A DNA stretch of 57,624 nucleotides from Chthoniobacteraceae bacterium. Its GTDB lineage: Bacteria; Verrucomicrobiota; Verrucomicrobiia; Chthoniobacterales; Chthoniobacteraceae. The stretch covers positions 1 to 57,624 of the forward strand of contig CANJNZ010000023.1 of NCBI GenBank assembly GCA_947476045.1, read 5' to 3'. Below are positions 43,895 through 51,942 of this stretch, piece after piece. Below the pieces are notes generated by a model. The model was not told the origin of the DNA. It did not search any database and worked only from the letters and a program-made list of their open reading frames with translations. The position numbers were made by a program, and so were the translations under genes. Each line of letters opens with the position of its first letter. Position 1 is the stretch's first letter.

Positions 43895-45475
43895 ATGCTT
43901 CAATTCGACTACGTCATCATCGGCAGCGGGATCGCGGGGCTGAGCTTTGCGCTGAAGGCGGCGCGCCGGGGGAGCGTGGCCATCATTACCAAGAAGGCGA
44001 AGGCGGAGACGAATACGGCGTGGGCGCAGGGCGGGATTGCGGCGGTGACGGATGAGGCGGATTCGTTTGAGGCGCATGTGCGTGATACGCTGGATGCGGG
44101 CGCGGGGCTTTGCGACGAGGCGGTGGTGCGCGGTATCGTGCGCGACGGGCCGGAGCGCATCCGCGAGTTGATGGAGATTGGTGTGCAGTTTGACCAACAG
44201 GCGAACGGCGCGCCGGATCTCACGCGCGAGGGCGGTCACAGCGCACGGCGCATCCTGCACGCGCGCGATGCGACGGGGCGCGAAATCGAGCGGGCGCTGC
44301 TGGATGCGGTTTCGCGCGAGCCGCGAATCACTTTGCTGGAAAATCACATGGCGGTGGATTTGCTGACGCTGCGCAAGCTCGGTCACGCAGGGCCCGACCG
44401 CTGCGTGGGTGTGTATGTTTTGCACGAGGCGACGGGCGATGTGCTGACGGTGCGCAGCGACAGGCTGGTGCTGGCGACGGGTGGTTGCGGAAAGGTGTAT
44501 CTCTACACGACGAACCCGAACATCGCGACGGGCGACGGTGTGGCGATGGCGTGGCGCGCGGGGGCGCAAATCGCAAACATGGAGTTTATCCAGTTTCACC
44601 CGACGTGTCTTTTTCACCCCGAGGCGCGCACTTTCCTCATCAGCGAAGCGGTGCGCGGCGAGGGCGGTCGGCTCGTGGATAAAGACGGGCGGGAGTTCAT
44701 GCACAAATACGACAAGCGCGGTGCGCTCGCCCCGCGCGACATCGTGGCACGTGCGATGGATGCGGAGATGAAGCGCACGGGCGCGCCGTGTGTGTTCGTG
44801 GATATTTCGCACAAGCCGGCGGAGTTCGTGCGCTCGCATTTCCCGACGATCTACGAGCGCTGTCTCGCGCTCGGCCTCGACATCACGCGACAGCCCATCC
44901 CGGTCGTCCCGGCGGCGCACTATCAATGCGGCGGCGTGGCTACGGATGCGGACGGTGCAAGCACGGTGCCGGGTCTTTTCGCCATCGGCGAAGTGGCCTG
45001 CACCGGTCTGCACGGTGCGAATCGTCTGGCGAGTAATTCACTGCTCGAAGCCGTGGTGCTCGCACATCGCGCCGCGCTCGCCCTCACCACATGGCAGCCG
45101 CCCGCCGATGCGGTGCCGGAGTTGCCCGAGTGGAAAAGCGGCGAAGCGACCGATGTGGATGAGCTGGTGGTGATTTACCACAACTGGGACGAAATCCGCC
45201 GCCTGATGTGGGACTACGTGGGCATCGTCCGCACGGACAAACGCCTCCAGCGCGCCGCGACGCGCCTGCGCAATCTGGCCGCCGAGATTCAGGAGTTTTA
45301 CTGGGACTTCAAAGTCACGACCGACCTGCTCGAACTGCGCAATCTCGTCGCCGTGGCGTCGCTCATCGTGGACAGCGCGCTGCTCCGCCACGAAAGTCGC
45401 GGCCTGCACTACACGCTCGACCATCTTGAGACGGTTGAACGCTTCCGCCGCCCGACGGTGATCGGCAAAAGATGA
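43895..45475 (+). CDS. nadB: L-aspartate oxidase
   Basis: FAD enzyme that makes iminoaspartate for NAD synthesis; 526 aa. The FAD-binding GSGIAGLSFALKAA (9-22), the TNTAWAQGGIAAV segment, the GGHSARRILHARDATGREIERALL region, the HPTCLFHPEARTFLISEAVRGEGG active-site loop, and GLFAIGEVACTGLHGANRLASNSLLEA are all seen. The start at ATG 43895 gives the Rossmann fold at the usual position. nadA and nadC are not in the window. Confidence 0.96.
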   Translation: MLQFDYVIIGSGIAGLSFALKAARRGSVAIITKKAKAETNTAWAQGGIAAVTDEADSFEAHVRDTLDAGAGLCDEAVVRGIVRDGPERIRELMEIGVQFDQQANGAPDLTREGGHSARRILHARDATGREIERALLDAVSREPRITLLENHMAVDLLTLRKLGHAGPDRCVGVYVLHEATGDVLTVRSDRLVLATGGCGKVYLYTTNPNIATGDGVAMAWRAGAQIANMEFIQFHPTCLFHPEARTFLISEAVRGEGGRLVDKDGREFMHKYDKRGALAPRDIVARAMDAEMKRTGAPCVFVDISHKPAEFVRSHFPTIYERCLALGLDITRQPIPVVPAAHYQCGGVATDADGASTVPGLFAIGEVACTGLHGANRLASNSLLEAVVLAHRAALALTTWQPPADAVPELPEWKSGEATDVDELVVIYHNWDEIRRLMWDYVGIVRTDKRLQRAATRLRNLAAEIQEFYWDFKVTTDLLELRNLVAVASLIVDSALLRHESRGLHYTLDHLETVERFRRPTVIGKR

Positions 45476-45545
45476 CTCACGGAGAACCTTGGCCCGCGAC
45501 AATCCTCAGTCTGAATCTTGATGTGAAATCGGACACACCCTGCGG

Positions 45546-46979
45546 CTACTTCACCACATTGAAGTCAGCGTCGTAACGAATGACGGTGCCGATTTTTTCT
45601 AGTTCGGGCGCGACTTGCGCTGCCTCACCAACGACAACAATCGCGACGTCCTCGGTGCTGAGATATTTCTTCGCGAGTTCCGTGACTTTCGCGGCGTCCA
45701 CGGCGGACATGCGCTTCGCATACGTTTTGTAGAAATCAGCTGGCAGTCCGTAAAACTCGATGTCCTGCACGCGCGTGGCGACGCGGCCCGCGTTCTCCAG
45801 CGAGAGGAGGTAGTTGCCGACGTTGTATTGACGCTGCAATTCCAGTTCGTCCGCGCCGACGGCTTCGTCACGCATCCGGTTCATCTCGGCGAGGATTTCC
45901 TTCACGGCTGGCGCGGTCACTTCGTTGCGCGTCTCGGCTGTGGCTTGGAAATAACCGGCGTATTGATTGTAACCAAACGCGCTGCTGCTGCCGTAGGTGT
46001 AACCGTGTTTTTCACGGAGGTTCTGGAAAAGGCGGCCGCTGAATCCGCCACCGAGGATGCTGTTCATCACATTCATCTCGGCGAGGTCAGGGTTGTTTCT
46101 AGGCGGGCCCTGACGGCAGACAATGACGTTGCTCTGCACGCTTCCGGGCCTGTCGAGCAGATGAATCGTCAGCCCTTTCACCTGTTCGGCACCGGCCCGC
46201 TTCAACATCGGCACGTCCTTCTTTTCCCAAGCACCGAATGCCTTTTCGATCTTGGGCAGAATATCAGCCGCCTTCACGTCGCCGACAATGGCGAGGCTCG
46301 CGTTGTTTGGCGCAAACCACATCGCATGATACGCAGCGACTTCATCGCGCTTAATCGCCTGCACGCTCTCCGGTGTTGTGATTTGTCCGTAGAAATGCCC
46401 CGCAAAAAGCACCTTCGTCATCAGCTTTCCCGCGAGTGCCGACGGATTTTTCTTCTGCGCCATGAGCGATGAAAGTGTGCGCTTCTGCTCCTTGGCGAAT
46501 TGCTCCGCCGGGAAAACAGGATGCATCACTGCGTCCGCGAAAAGCTCCAGCAGTGAGTCGGTGAATTTCACCAGTCCGCTCGTCGTCACCGCCATTGAGT
46601 CCGGCCCCGCACTGGCTTCGAGCGTCGCGCCGAGCGAGTCCACCGCCTTCGCAAAAGCCGACGCGTCGAGCTTCGCCGTGCCGCGATTCAGCAGTCCAGC
46701 GACGAAGTCCGCTTTGCCCGCTTTGTCGCCATCATACGAATTGCCCGCCTTCACAACGAGGCGCAGCGTGATCGTCGGCTTGCGGTCGTCCTCGATCACG
46801 AAAACCTTCAAACCGTTCGGCAGTTCTTTCGTGGTGAAATCAGGAAACGAAGCCTCGGGTGCCGGGCCCGGCTCGGGTTTTTTCGTGCGATCCACTTCCG
46901 CGTGCAGAGCTGGTGTGAAAAGGACGAGTGAGAGAAATGGAAGTATGCGGCGCATGGCGAAAATAGATTGGAGATTCAT
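45546..46979 (-). CDS. M16 family peptidase-like subunit lacking the HxxEH zinc motif
   Basis: A 477-aa exported protein; a start at 46955 (MRRILPFLSLVLFTPALHA) gives a cleaner signal peptide than the one at 46979. It has the M16 fold elements PNGLKVFVIEDDRKPTITLRLVV and the C-terminal half with NVIVCRQGPPRNNPDLAEMNVMNSILGGGFSGRLFQNLR. Where active members have HxxEH, it reads ADFVAGLLNRG, with no zinc ligands. It begins 3 bases after the active M16 gene, so it is probably the non-catalytic partner of a heterodimer, as in mitochondrial processing peptidase-like pairs. It is likely periplasmic. Confidence 0.92.
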   Translation of the reverse strand: MNLQSIFAMRRILPFLSLVLFTPALHAEVDRTKKPEPGPAPEASFPDFTTKELPNGLKVFVIEDDRKPTITLRLVVKAGNSYDGDKAGKADFVAGLLNRGTAKLDASAFAKAVDSLGATLEASAGPDSMAVTTSGLVKFTDSLLELFADAVMHPVFPAEQFAKEQKRTLSSLMAQKKNPSALAGKLMTKVLFAGHFYGQITTPESVQAIKRDEVAAYHAMWFAPNNASLAIVGDVKAADILPKIEKAFGAWEKKDVPMLKRAGAEQVKGLTIHLLDRPGSVQSNVIVCRQGPPRNNPDLAEMNVMNSILGGGFSGRLFQNLREKHGYTYGSSSAFGYNQYAGYFQATAETRNEVTAPAVKEILAEMNRMRDEAVGADELELQRQYNVGNYLLSLENAGRVATRVQDIEFYGLPADFYKTYAKRMSAVDAAKVTELAKKYLSTEDVAIVVVGEAAQVAPELEKIGTVIRYDADFNVVK

Positions 46980-46981
46980 GA

Positions 46982-48448
46982 CTACTTTTTGACTGGCGGA
47001 ATGACGGCGCGTTTGCGTTTACGAAGGTCTTCTTCACTCTGTCCCTTCCCATCGGCGGGATTGCCATCGTCGCTCTCTGCCTTCGGCTCCGGCGGCGGGT
47101 AGTGGAGGATATAGACTTTGTCGGCTGCGAAATACTTCTTCGCCACGCGCTGAAGATCCGCGCGTTTCACAGCGAGATAGCGCTCCAATTCCTTGTTCAC
47201 CTCGGCGGTGCCGCCGTGGAAAAGATGCGCATTCGCGAGATTCTTAGCACGTGCGAGCATCGTGCCGTTCTCATTGGAGATCTCATCCTCCTTTTGATTC
47301 AGAGCTTTCGCAAATTCCTCCTCGCTCACACCCTCGCTCTTCACTTTCTCCACCTCCTCGGTGATGAGCTTGTCGAGTTGCTCCAGCGTGACTCCGCGCT
47401 GGCCAGTGGCAAAAACGCCGAGCACTCCCGACTTTTCAAACAGCATCGGAAAAGCCTCCGCATTCAGAGCGACCTGCTCTTTGTCCACAAGCCGACGATA
47501 CAGCCGCGAACTGCGGCCGCTCGCCATCACGTTCGCGAGAAGGTCGAGCGCGTAGGAGTCGGGGTCATTCATCGTGCAAGCGTGCCATGCATGGAGCGAC
47601 GCGGGCAGCGGCGTTTTGTCCTCCTTCACGTCGAGAATCTGAGGTCCCTTGGGTGGCGTCACTTTCACGGTCGGGCGCGGCGGCGGCGTGCCCTTTGCAA
47701 TTCCGCCGAAGTAATCCGCAACCAGCTTCTTCGTTTCCTCGATGTTGATGTCACCCGCGATGGCGAGCGTCGCGTTGTTCGGCAGATAGTATTGTTTCCA
47801 AAACTCGCGAAACTCTTCAATCTTCGCCTGGTCAATATATTGCACCGAGCCGATGGGCGTCCACGAATACGGAGTGTCCTTGAACACAAGCCCGCACAGT
47901 TTTTCGTAAAGCGAACCGTAAGGCTGGTTGTCGTAGCGCATCCGGCGTTCCTCCTTCACCACCTTGCGCTGCGTCTCCACGCCCGTTTCATCAATGCGGT
48001 TGTGCATCATCCGCTCGCTCTCGATCCACAGTGCGAGCTTCAGTTGGTTCGATGGCAGACTAAAAAAATAATCCGTCCGATCAAAAGACGTGCTCGCGTT
48101 CAAGATACCGCCAGCACCCGAGATCAATTTGTCTATCTTCGCACGCGGGATGTTGTCGCTACCCTCAAACATCAAGTGCTCAAAAAAATGCGCGAACCCC
48201 GTGCGGTCACTGCGCTCGTCCTTGCTGCCCACGTGGTAGAGCACGTAAGTCGCGACCACTGGTGCGGCGTGATTTTCGTGAAGAATCACATGCAGCCCGT
48301 TCGGCAGATCGTATTCGGTGAAAGCGAGCGGCTTCAGCGTTGACTTCACAGCCGTGACCTTGGCGGGCGTTGCTTCGTTTTTCTTTTTCTGCGCAACGGC
48401 GGACAATGGCAGCGAGAGCGCACAGGCGAGGACGATGGTTCGGAACAT
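46982..48448 (-). CDS. M16 family zinc peptidase (active subunit)
   Basis: A 488-aa exported zinc metallopeptidase. The signal peptide MFRTIVLACALSLPLSAVAQ supports the start at 48448; the frame from 48493 would bury it. The inverted zinc motif is HFFEH in GFAHFFEHLMFEGS, with the third ligand Glu expected about 75 residues later (in QRKVVKEERRMRYD). The second half carries the R/Y-type substrate region (SGRSSRLYRRLVDKEQVAL). It is followed at 3 bases by the zinc-less partner, so the two likely act as a heterodimer. The C-terminus is charged (KKRAVIPPVKK-like). Confidence 0.95.
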   Translation of the reverse strand: MFRTIVLACALSLPLSAVAQKKKNEATPAKVTAVKSTLKPLAFTEYDLPNGLHVILHENHAAPVVATYVLYHVGSKDERSDRTGFAHFFEHLMFEGSDNIPRAKIDKLISGAGGILNASTSFDRTDYFFSLPSNQLKLALWIESERMMHNRIDETGVETQRKVVKEERRMRYDNQPYGSLYEKLCGLVFKDTPYSWTPIGSVQYIDQAKIEEFREFWKQYYLPNNATLAIAGDINIEETKKLVADYFGGIAKGTPPPRPTVKVTPPKGPQILDVKEDKTPLPASLHAWHACTMNDPDSYALDLLANVMASGRSSRLYRRLVDKEQVALNAEAFPMLFEKSGVLGVFATGQRGVTLEQLDKLITEEVEKVKSEGVSEEEFAKALNQKEDEISNENGTMLARAKNLANAHLFHGGTAEVNKELERYLAVKRADLQRVAKKYFAADKVYILHYPPPEPKAESDDGNPADGKGQSEEDLRKRKRAVIPPVKK

Positions 48449-48563
48449 GGCGGCGGATGAGACACGCGAGGGGGGCCCTTGTTCAAGCGCCATCGCAAAA
48501 AGACTGTGCGCCCTGCCAACGCTCTTGCCGCGCTACCCGCCTGCGACATAGCGTCCGCATCTC

Positions 48564-49814
48564 ATGTTGACGCTCGAAAAATTCACCATCGGAGTAGGCG
48601 ACCGCTTCGCTCATCAGGCCAAAGCCCAGCTCCGCGCCTGCCAGCTAATCGCCGCGGACGGCGTGGATGTCATTCCCGTTTGGAACAAATCCAACCGCGA
48701 ACACACCTTCATCGGCAGCGAACCTGCATCAGTGCTCGCCGCCGCGAAGGCCGCAGTCGAGGCGCTCGATTGGAAAAAGGGCTGGCACGTGGATGCCGAC
48801 CATATCCGCCTCGAAACCGTGGATCGCTTTCTCGATTCGTCTGATTTTTTTACAATAGATGTCGCCGACAGCATCGGCCAGCCGGCGGAAGCGAAGGACG
48901 TGCAGGCGTTCGTCATGCGCCACTCGGAATTGATCGGCACGCACAACATCACTGGAGTGAGCGCGGCCTTTCACACCACCGAAGAAGACATCGTTCGCAT
49001 CGCAGGCAAGTATCTCCGCGCCGCCCACGACGCAGGTGAAATTTACCGCCATATCGCGCATAAAATCGGCAAACGCCACTTCATCGCCGAGGTCTCGATG
49101 GATGAAACCGACTCGCCGCAGACACCGCCGGAACTGCTCGTCATCCTCGCCGCCCTCGCAGACGCACGAGTGCCCGCGCAGACCATCGCGCCGAAATTCA
49201 CTGGCCGCTTCAACAAAGGCGTGGACTACGTCGGCGACCTCGTGCAGTTCGAGCGCGAGTTCAACGACGACCTCGCCGTCATCGCCCACGCCGTCGCGCT
49301 CTACGGTCTGCCGAAAAATCTCAAACTCAGCGTCCACAGCGGCTCGGATAAATTTTCCCTCTACCCCATCATCCGCCGCGCCCTTGCGCGCACCGGCGCA
49401 GGCGTCCATGTAAAAACAGCGGGCACCACATGGCTGGAGGAACTGATCGGCCTCGCCGAAGCCGGCGGCGACGGCCTCGCACTCGGCAAGGAAATCTACG
49501 CCTACGCGCTCGAACACGTGGACGAACTCTGCGCGCCCTACGCCAGTGTCATTGACATAGACCGCGCCAAACTCCCCTCCTCCGCCGTCGTCAGCAAATG
49601 GAGCAGCGCGCAATTCGCCAACGCCCTCCGCCACATCCCCGGCCATCCCGAATTCAACCCCAGCCTCCGCCAGCTCCTGCACGTCTCATTCAAACTCGCC
49701 GCCAAAAAAGGCGCAACCTACCTCGACCTACTGAAAGCCAACGAAGCCATTGTCGCGAAAAACGTCTCCGAAAACCTCTACGCCCGCCACCTCCGCCCGC
49801 TCTTCGTGGGCTGA
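48564..49814 (+). CDS. Tagaturonate epimerase family protein (UxaE-like)
   Basis: A 416-aa enzyme like UxaE, which interconverts D-tagaturonate and D-fructuronate in hexuronate catabolism. Seen are EKFTIGVGDRFAHQAKAQLRAC, DVIPVWNKSNREHTFIGSEP, HVDADHIRLETVDRFLD, HFIAEVSMDETDSPQTP and IAPKFTGRFNKGVDYVGD, with His, Glu and Asp residues that could bind metal. It ends LYARHLRPLFVG, and the same 37 bases recur after the VapC gene downstream. A toxin-antitoxin module now separates it from the sugar isomerase gene that probably followed it directly. Confidence 0.88.
   Translation: MLTLEKFTIGVGDRFAHQAKAQLRACQLIAADGVDVIPVWNKSNREHTFIGSEPASVLAAAKAAVEALDWKKGWHVDADHIRLETVDRFLDSSDFFTIDVADSIGQPAEAKDVQAFVMRHSELIGTHNITGVSAAFHTTEEDIVRIAGKYLRAAHDAGEIYRHIAHKIGKRHFIAEVSMDETDSPQTPPELLVILAALADARVPAQTIAPKFTGRFNKGVDYVGDLVQFEREFNDDLAVIAHAVALYGLPKNLKLSVHSGSDKFSLYPIIRRALARTGAGVHVKTAGTTWLEELIGLAEAGGDGLALGKEIYAYALEHVDELCAPYASVIDIDRAKLPSSAVVSKWSSAQFANALRHIPGHPEFNPSLRQLLHVSFKLAAKKGATYLDLLKANEAIVAKNVSENLYARHLRPLFVG
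49776..49812 (+). repeat. 37-bp direct repeat, copy 1 (3' end of the epimerase gene)
   Basis: Perfect 37-bp match to 50611-50647. In this copy it encodes the last codons of the epimerase (LYARHLRPLFVG) and is followed by the TGA stop. Together the copies enclose the FitA/VapC module of 798 bp. Confidence 0.95.
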
Positions 49815-49856
49815 TGCGGTAGTCTCCGCACATCGCAGAACGCACCAGAAGGCTGC

Positions 49857-49884
49857 TTGCCTGAAGAGAGCTTTTTGCTACCCT
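49857..49884 (+). promoter_or_regulatory. Possible promoter of the FitA/VapC module
   Basis: TTGCCT (49857-49862) and TACCCT (49879-49884) are 16 bases apart and 10 bases before the antitoxin ATG. The match to -35/-10 is modest (four and three of six). It would let the inserted module carry its own promoter with a very short leader. Confidence 0.25.
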
Positions 49885-49893
49885 TCCGACACT

Positions 49894-50172
49894 ATGCCAG
49901 CACTCGTCATCGAATCCTTTCCCGAAGACCTCCACGCCAAACTCCGGCAGATTGCAGCCGCCCACCGTCGGTCAGTCACACAGGAAACCATCCACCTGCT
50001 CGAAAGCGCCATCGCTGCGGAGAAAAAACCCGCGCCTGCCAGCACCGCTGGGCAATCGAAATGGGCAAGCCGGAAGCTCCTGCCCGAATACGAAGCCATG
50101 ATGAAAGCGGGAGCCTTTTCAGGCGGAACCGACTCCACCCAGATCATCTCGGAAGAACGCGACGCCCGATGA
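49894..50172 (+). CDS. FitA/Phd-like antitoxin (ribbon-helix-helix)
   Basis: A 92-aa protein beginning MPALVIESFPEDLHAKLRQIAAAHRRSVTQE, which is the ribbon-helix-helix DNA-binding pattern of FitA/VapB antitoxins (short strand, two helices). The C-terminal tail (KLLPEYEAMMKAGAFSGG) would bind the toxin. It overlaps the VapC ATG by the ATGA coupling. It is expected to autoregulate the pair. The start at 49894 is the first ATG that gives the domain. Confidence 0.85.
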   Translation: MPALVIESFPEDLHAKLRQIAAAHRRSVTQETIHLLESAIAAEKKPAPASTAGQSKWASRKLLPEYEAMMKAGAFSGGTDSTQIISEERDAR

Positions 50173-50609
50173 CCGTCGCCTATTACGACACTACTTACCT
50201 GCTCAAGCTCCAGATGGCCGAGGCCGGGACTCCCGAAGTCCGTGCCCACGCCGCCACAGTATTCGAGATTCACTCCGCCCAACACGGCAGGGCCGAATTC
50301 ATCTCCGCCGCATTCCGAAAAGTGCGTGAAGGAGTTGCCACGCTCGCGGACTACCAGCGGCTCATCACCCAATTCAACGCCGACATCGCCGCCGATATCA
50401 TCCGCCTCCTCCCGCTCACCGACGCCGTCCTCGACCGCGTGGAAGCAGCATTCGCCACTGCCCCGGCCACCACCTGTCTTCGTGCCGCCGACGCCCTTCA
50501 CCTCGCCACAGCAGCGGAAAACGGCTTCTCCGAAATCCACTCCAACGACAAACACCTCCTCGCCGCCGCCCCGCTTTTCGGCCTGCGCGGCGTGAATGTG
50601 ATTCCATAA
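50169..50609 (+). CDS. VapC-type PIN domain toxin
   Basis: A 146-aa PIN-domain ribonuclease. Acidic residues of the site are visible in YYDTTYLLKL (Asp7), GRAEFISAAF (a Glu) and RAADALHLATAAENG (an Asp), with SNDKHLLAAAPLFGL at the end. It is intact and coupled to its antitoxin. The stop lies directly at the start of the second 37-bp repeat copy, so the module fits exactly between the copies. It may stabilise the region by addiction (inference). Confidence 0.9.
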   Translation: MTVAYYDTTYLLKLQMAEAGTPEVRAHAATVFEIHSAQHGRAEFISAAFRKVREGVATLADYQRLITQFNADIAADIIRLLPLTDAVLDRVEAAFATAPATTCLRAADALHLATAAENGFSEIHSNDKHLLAAAPLFGLRGVNVIP

Positions 50610-50610
50610 G

Positions 50611-50647
50611 CTCTACGCCCGCCACCTCCGCCCGCTCTTCGTGGGCT
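50611..50647 (+). repeat. 37-bp direct repeat, copy 2
   Basis: Identical to 49776-49812. Here it would encode the same last residues, followed in frame by TAA, 8 bases before the isomerase ATG at 50656. It looks like the original end of the epimerase gene left behind after the module entered. Confidence 0.95.
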
Positions 50648-50655
50648 AAACACCA

Positions 50656-51471
50656 ATGAAATCCGCCATCACCATCTGCCTTGTTCCCGAAGCTCGCAGC
50701 GGGCCGTTTGTTTTTCATGAGGGGCTTGCAGATGGTTGCGCGCGGGCGGCAGCGCTTGGCTTCGATGCGGTCGAGATTTTTCCACCGGCGGCGAATGCCG
50801 TGGACATCGCGGAGTTGCAGGGGCTGCTCGACCATCACGACCTGAAAGTCGCCGCTATCGGCAGCGGCGGCGGATGGGTGATTCACAAGTGGACGCTCAC
50901 TTCTCCCGATGCGGAAATCCGCGCGCACGCACGCGATTTCATCCGCTCGATTATTGATCTCGCTGGTGGCTTTGGTGCGCCTGCGATCATCGGTTCCATG
51001 CAAGGGCGCGTGGAAAATGGCGTCACCCGTGAGCAGGCGCTGGAGTGGCTCGGCGAAGCACTCCACGACCTCGGCGAATACGCCGCCGCCACGCACGGCA
51101 CGAAGCTCCTTTACGAGTCGCTCAATCGCTACGAGACGAATCTTTTCAACAACATCGCCGACACCGCTGCGTGGCTGCGCACGTTGAAAACGCCCCGCAT
51201 CCGCATTCTCGCCGATCTCTTCCACATGAACATCGAGGAAGCCGACCTCGCCGCCGCACTCCGCGCTGCGGGCGCACTCGTCGGACACATTCATTTCGCC
51301 GACTCAAACCGTCGCGCCATCGGCCTTGGTCACACCAACGCCGCACCCATCGTCGCCGCACTGCGCGAGATTGGTTACGACGGCTATCTCTCGGCGGAAA
51401 TCCTCCCGCTCCCCGACGCCGACACCGCCGCGCTACAGACCATCGAAAGCTTTCGCAAATTTACCGCCTGA
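50656..51471 (+). CDS. TIM-barrel sugar isomerase/epimerase family protein
   Basis: A 271-aa enzyme of the xylose-isomerase-like TIM-barrel family (hydroxypyruvate isomerase or sugar-phosphate epimerase type). Catalytic and metal residues fit GSGGGWVIHKWTLTSP, LLYESLNRYETN (a Glu), RILADLFHMNIEE (Asp, His), GHIHFADSNRRAIGLG (His, Asp) and YLSAEILPLPD (Glu). It sits between the epimerase (with the inserted module) and an RbsD/FucU gene in one direction, so it probably belongs to a hexuronate or deoxysugar pathway. The exact substrate is open. Confidence 0.88.
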   Translation: MKSAITICLVPEARSGPFVFHEGLADGCARAAALGFDAVEIFPPAANAVDIAELQGLLDHHDLKVAAIGSGGGWVIHKWTLTSPDAEIRAHARDFIRSIIDLAGGFGAPAIIGSMQGRVENGVTREQALEWLGEALHDLGEYAAATHGTKLLYESLNRYETNLFNNIADTAAWLRTLKTPRIRILADLFHMNIEEADLAAALRAAGALVGHIHFADSNRRAIGLGHTNAAPIVAALREIGYDGYLSAEILPLPDADTAALQTIESFRKFTA

Positions 51472-51480
51472 TTTCTCACC

Positions 51481-51924
51481 ATGCTTAAAACCCAGCTTCT
51501 CCATCCCGAAATCCTCCGCATCGCCGCACGCGCCGGGCATCACTCAAAAATCCTCATCGCTGATGGCAACTATCCCGCCTCCACCAAGCGCGGGCCCAAC
51601 GCGGAACTCATCTGCCTTCAACTCACGCCCGGCGTGCCCACAGTCGCGCAAGTGCTGCGTGCGTTGCTGAGCGCGCTGCCGGTGGATCACGTGAACACGA
51701 TGGGCATCCCCGCCGATGATCCCTACGCGCAAAAAGGCGAGCCGCCCGTTTGGGAGGAATACCGCAAGGTGCTCGCGAGCGAAGCGCCACACCTCTCGCT
51801 ACATCCAGTATTGAAATGGGACTTTTACGAAGCAGTCGAGTCGCCCGACCACGTGCTGACGATACAGACTGCGGATCAATCGCTTTGGGCCAACGTGCTT
51901 CTCACCCTCGGCTGCCGCACGTAG
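51481..51924 (+). CDS. RbsD/FucU family sugar mutarotase
   Basis: A 147-aa protein like FucU/RbsD, which interconvert anomers or ring forms of sugars. Features are LLHPEILRIAARAGHHSKILIAD with the catalytic His-Asp-type residues and GNYPASTKRGP, then VLKWDFYEAVES and LTIQTADQSLWANVLLTLG. It starts 9 bases after the isomerase. Together the cluster is consistent with uptake and breakdown of a sugar acid or deoxysugar. Confidence 0.9.
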   Translation: MLKTQLLHPEILRIAARAGHHSKILIADGNYPASTKRGPNAELICLQLTPGVPTVAQVLRALLSALPVDHVNTMGIPADDPYAQKGEPPVWEEYRKVLASEAPHLSLHPVLKWDFYEAVESPDHVLTIQTADQSLWANVLLTLGCRT

Positions 51925-51942
51925 CCGCGAAGAAAAATCAAT

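Noticed and set aside
49776-50647. Transposon with target-site duplication
   Set aside because: The 37-bp copies are far longer than usual target duplications and there is no transposase or terminal inverted repeat.
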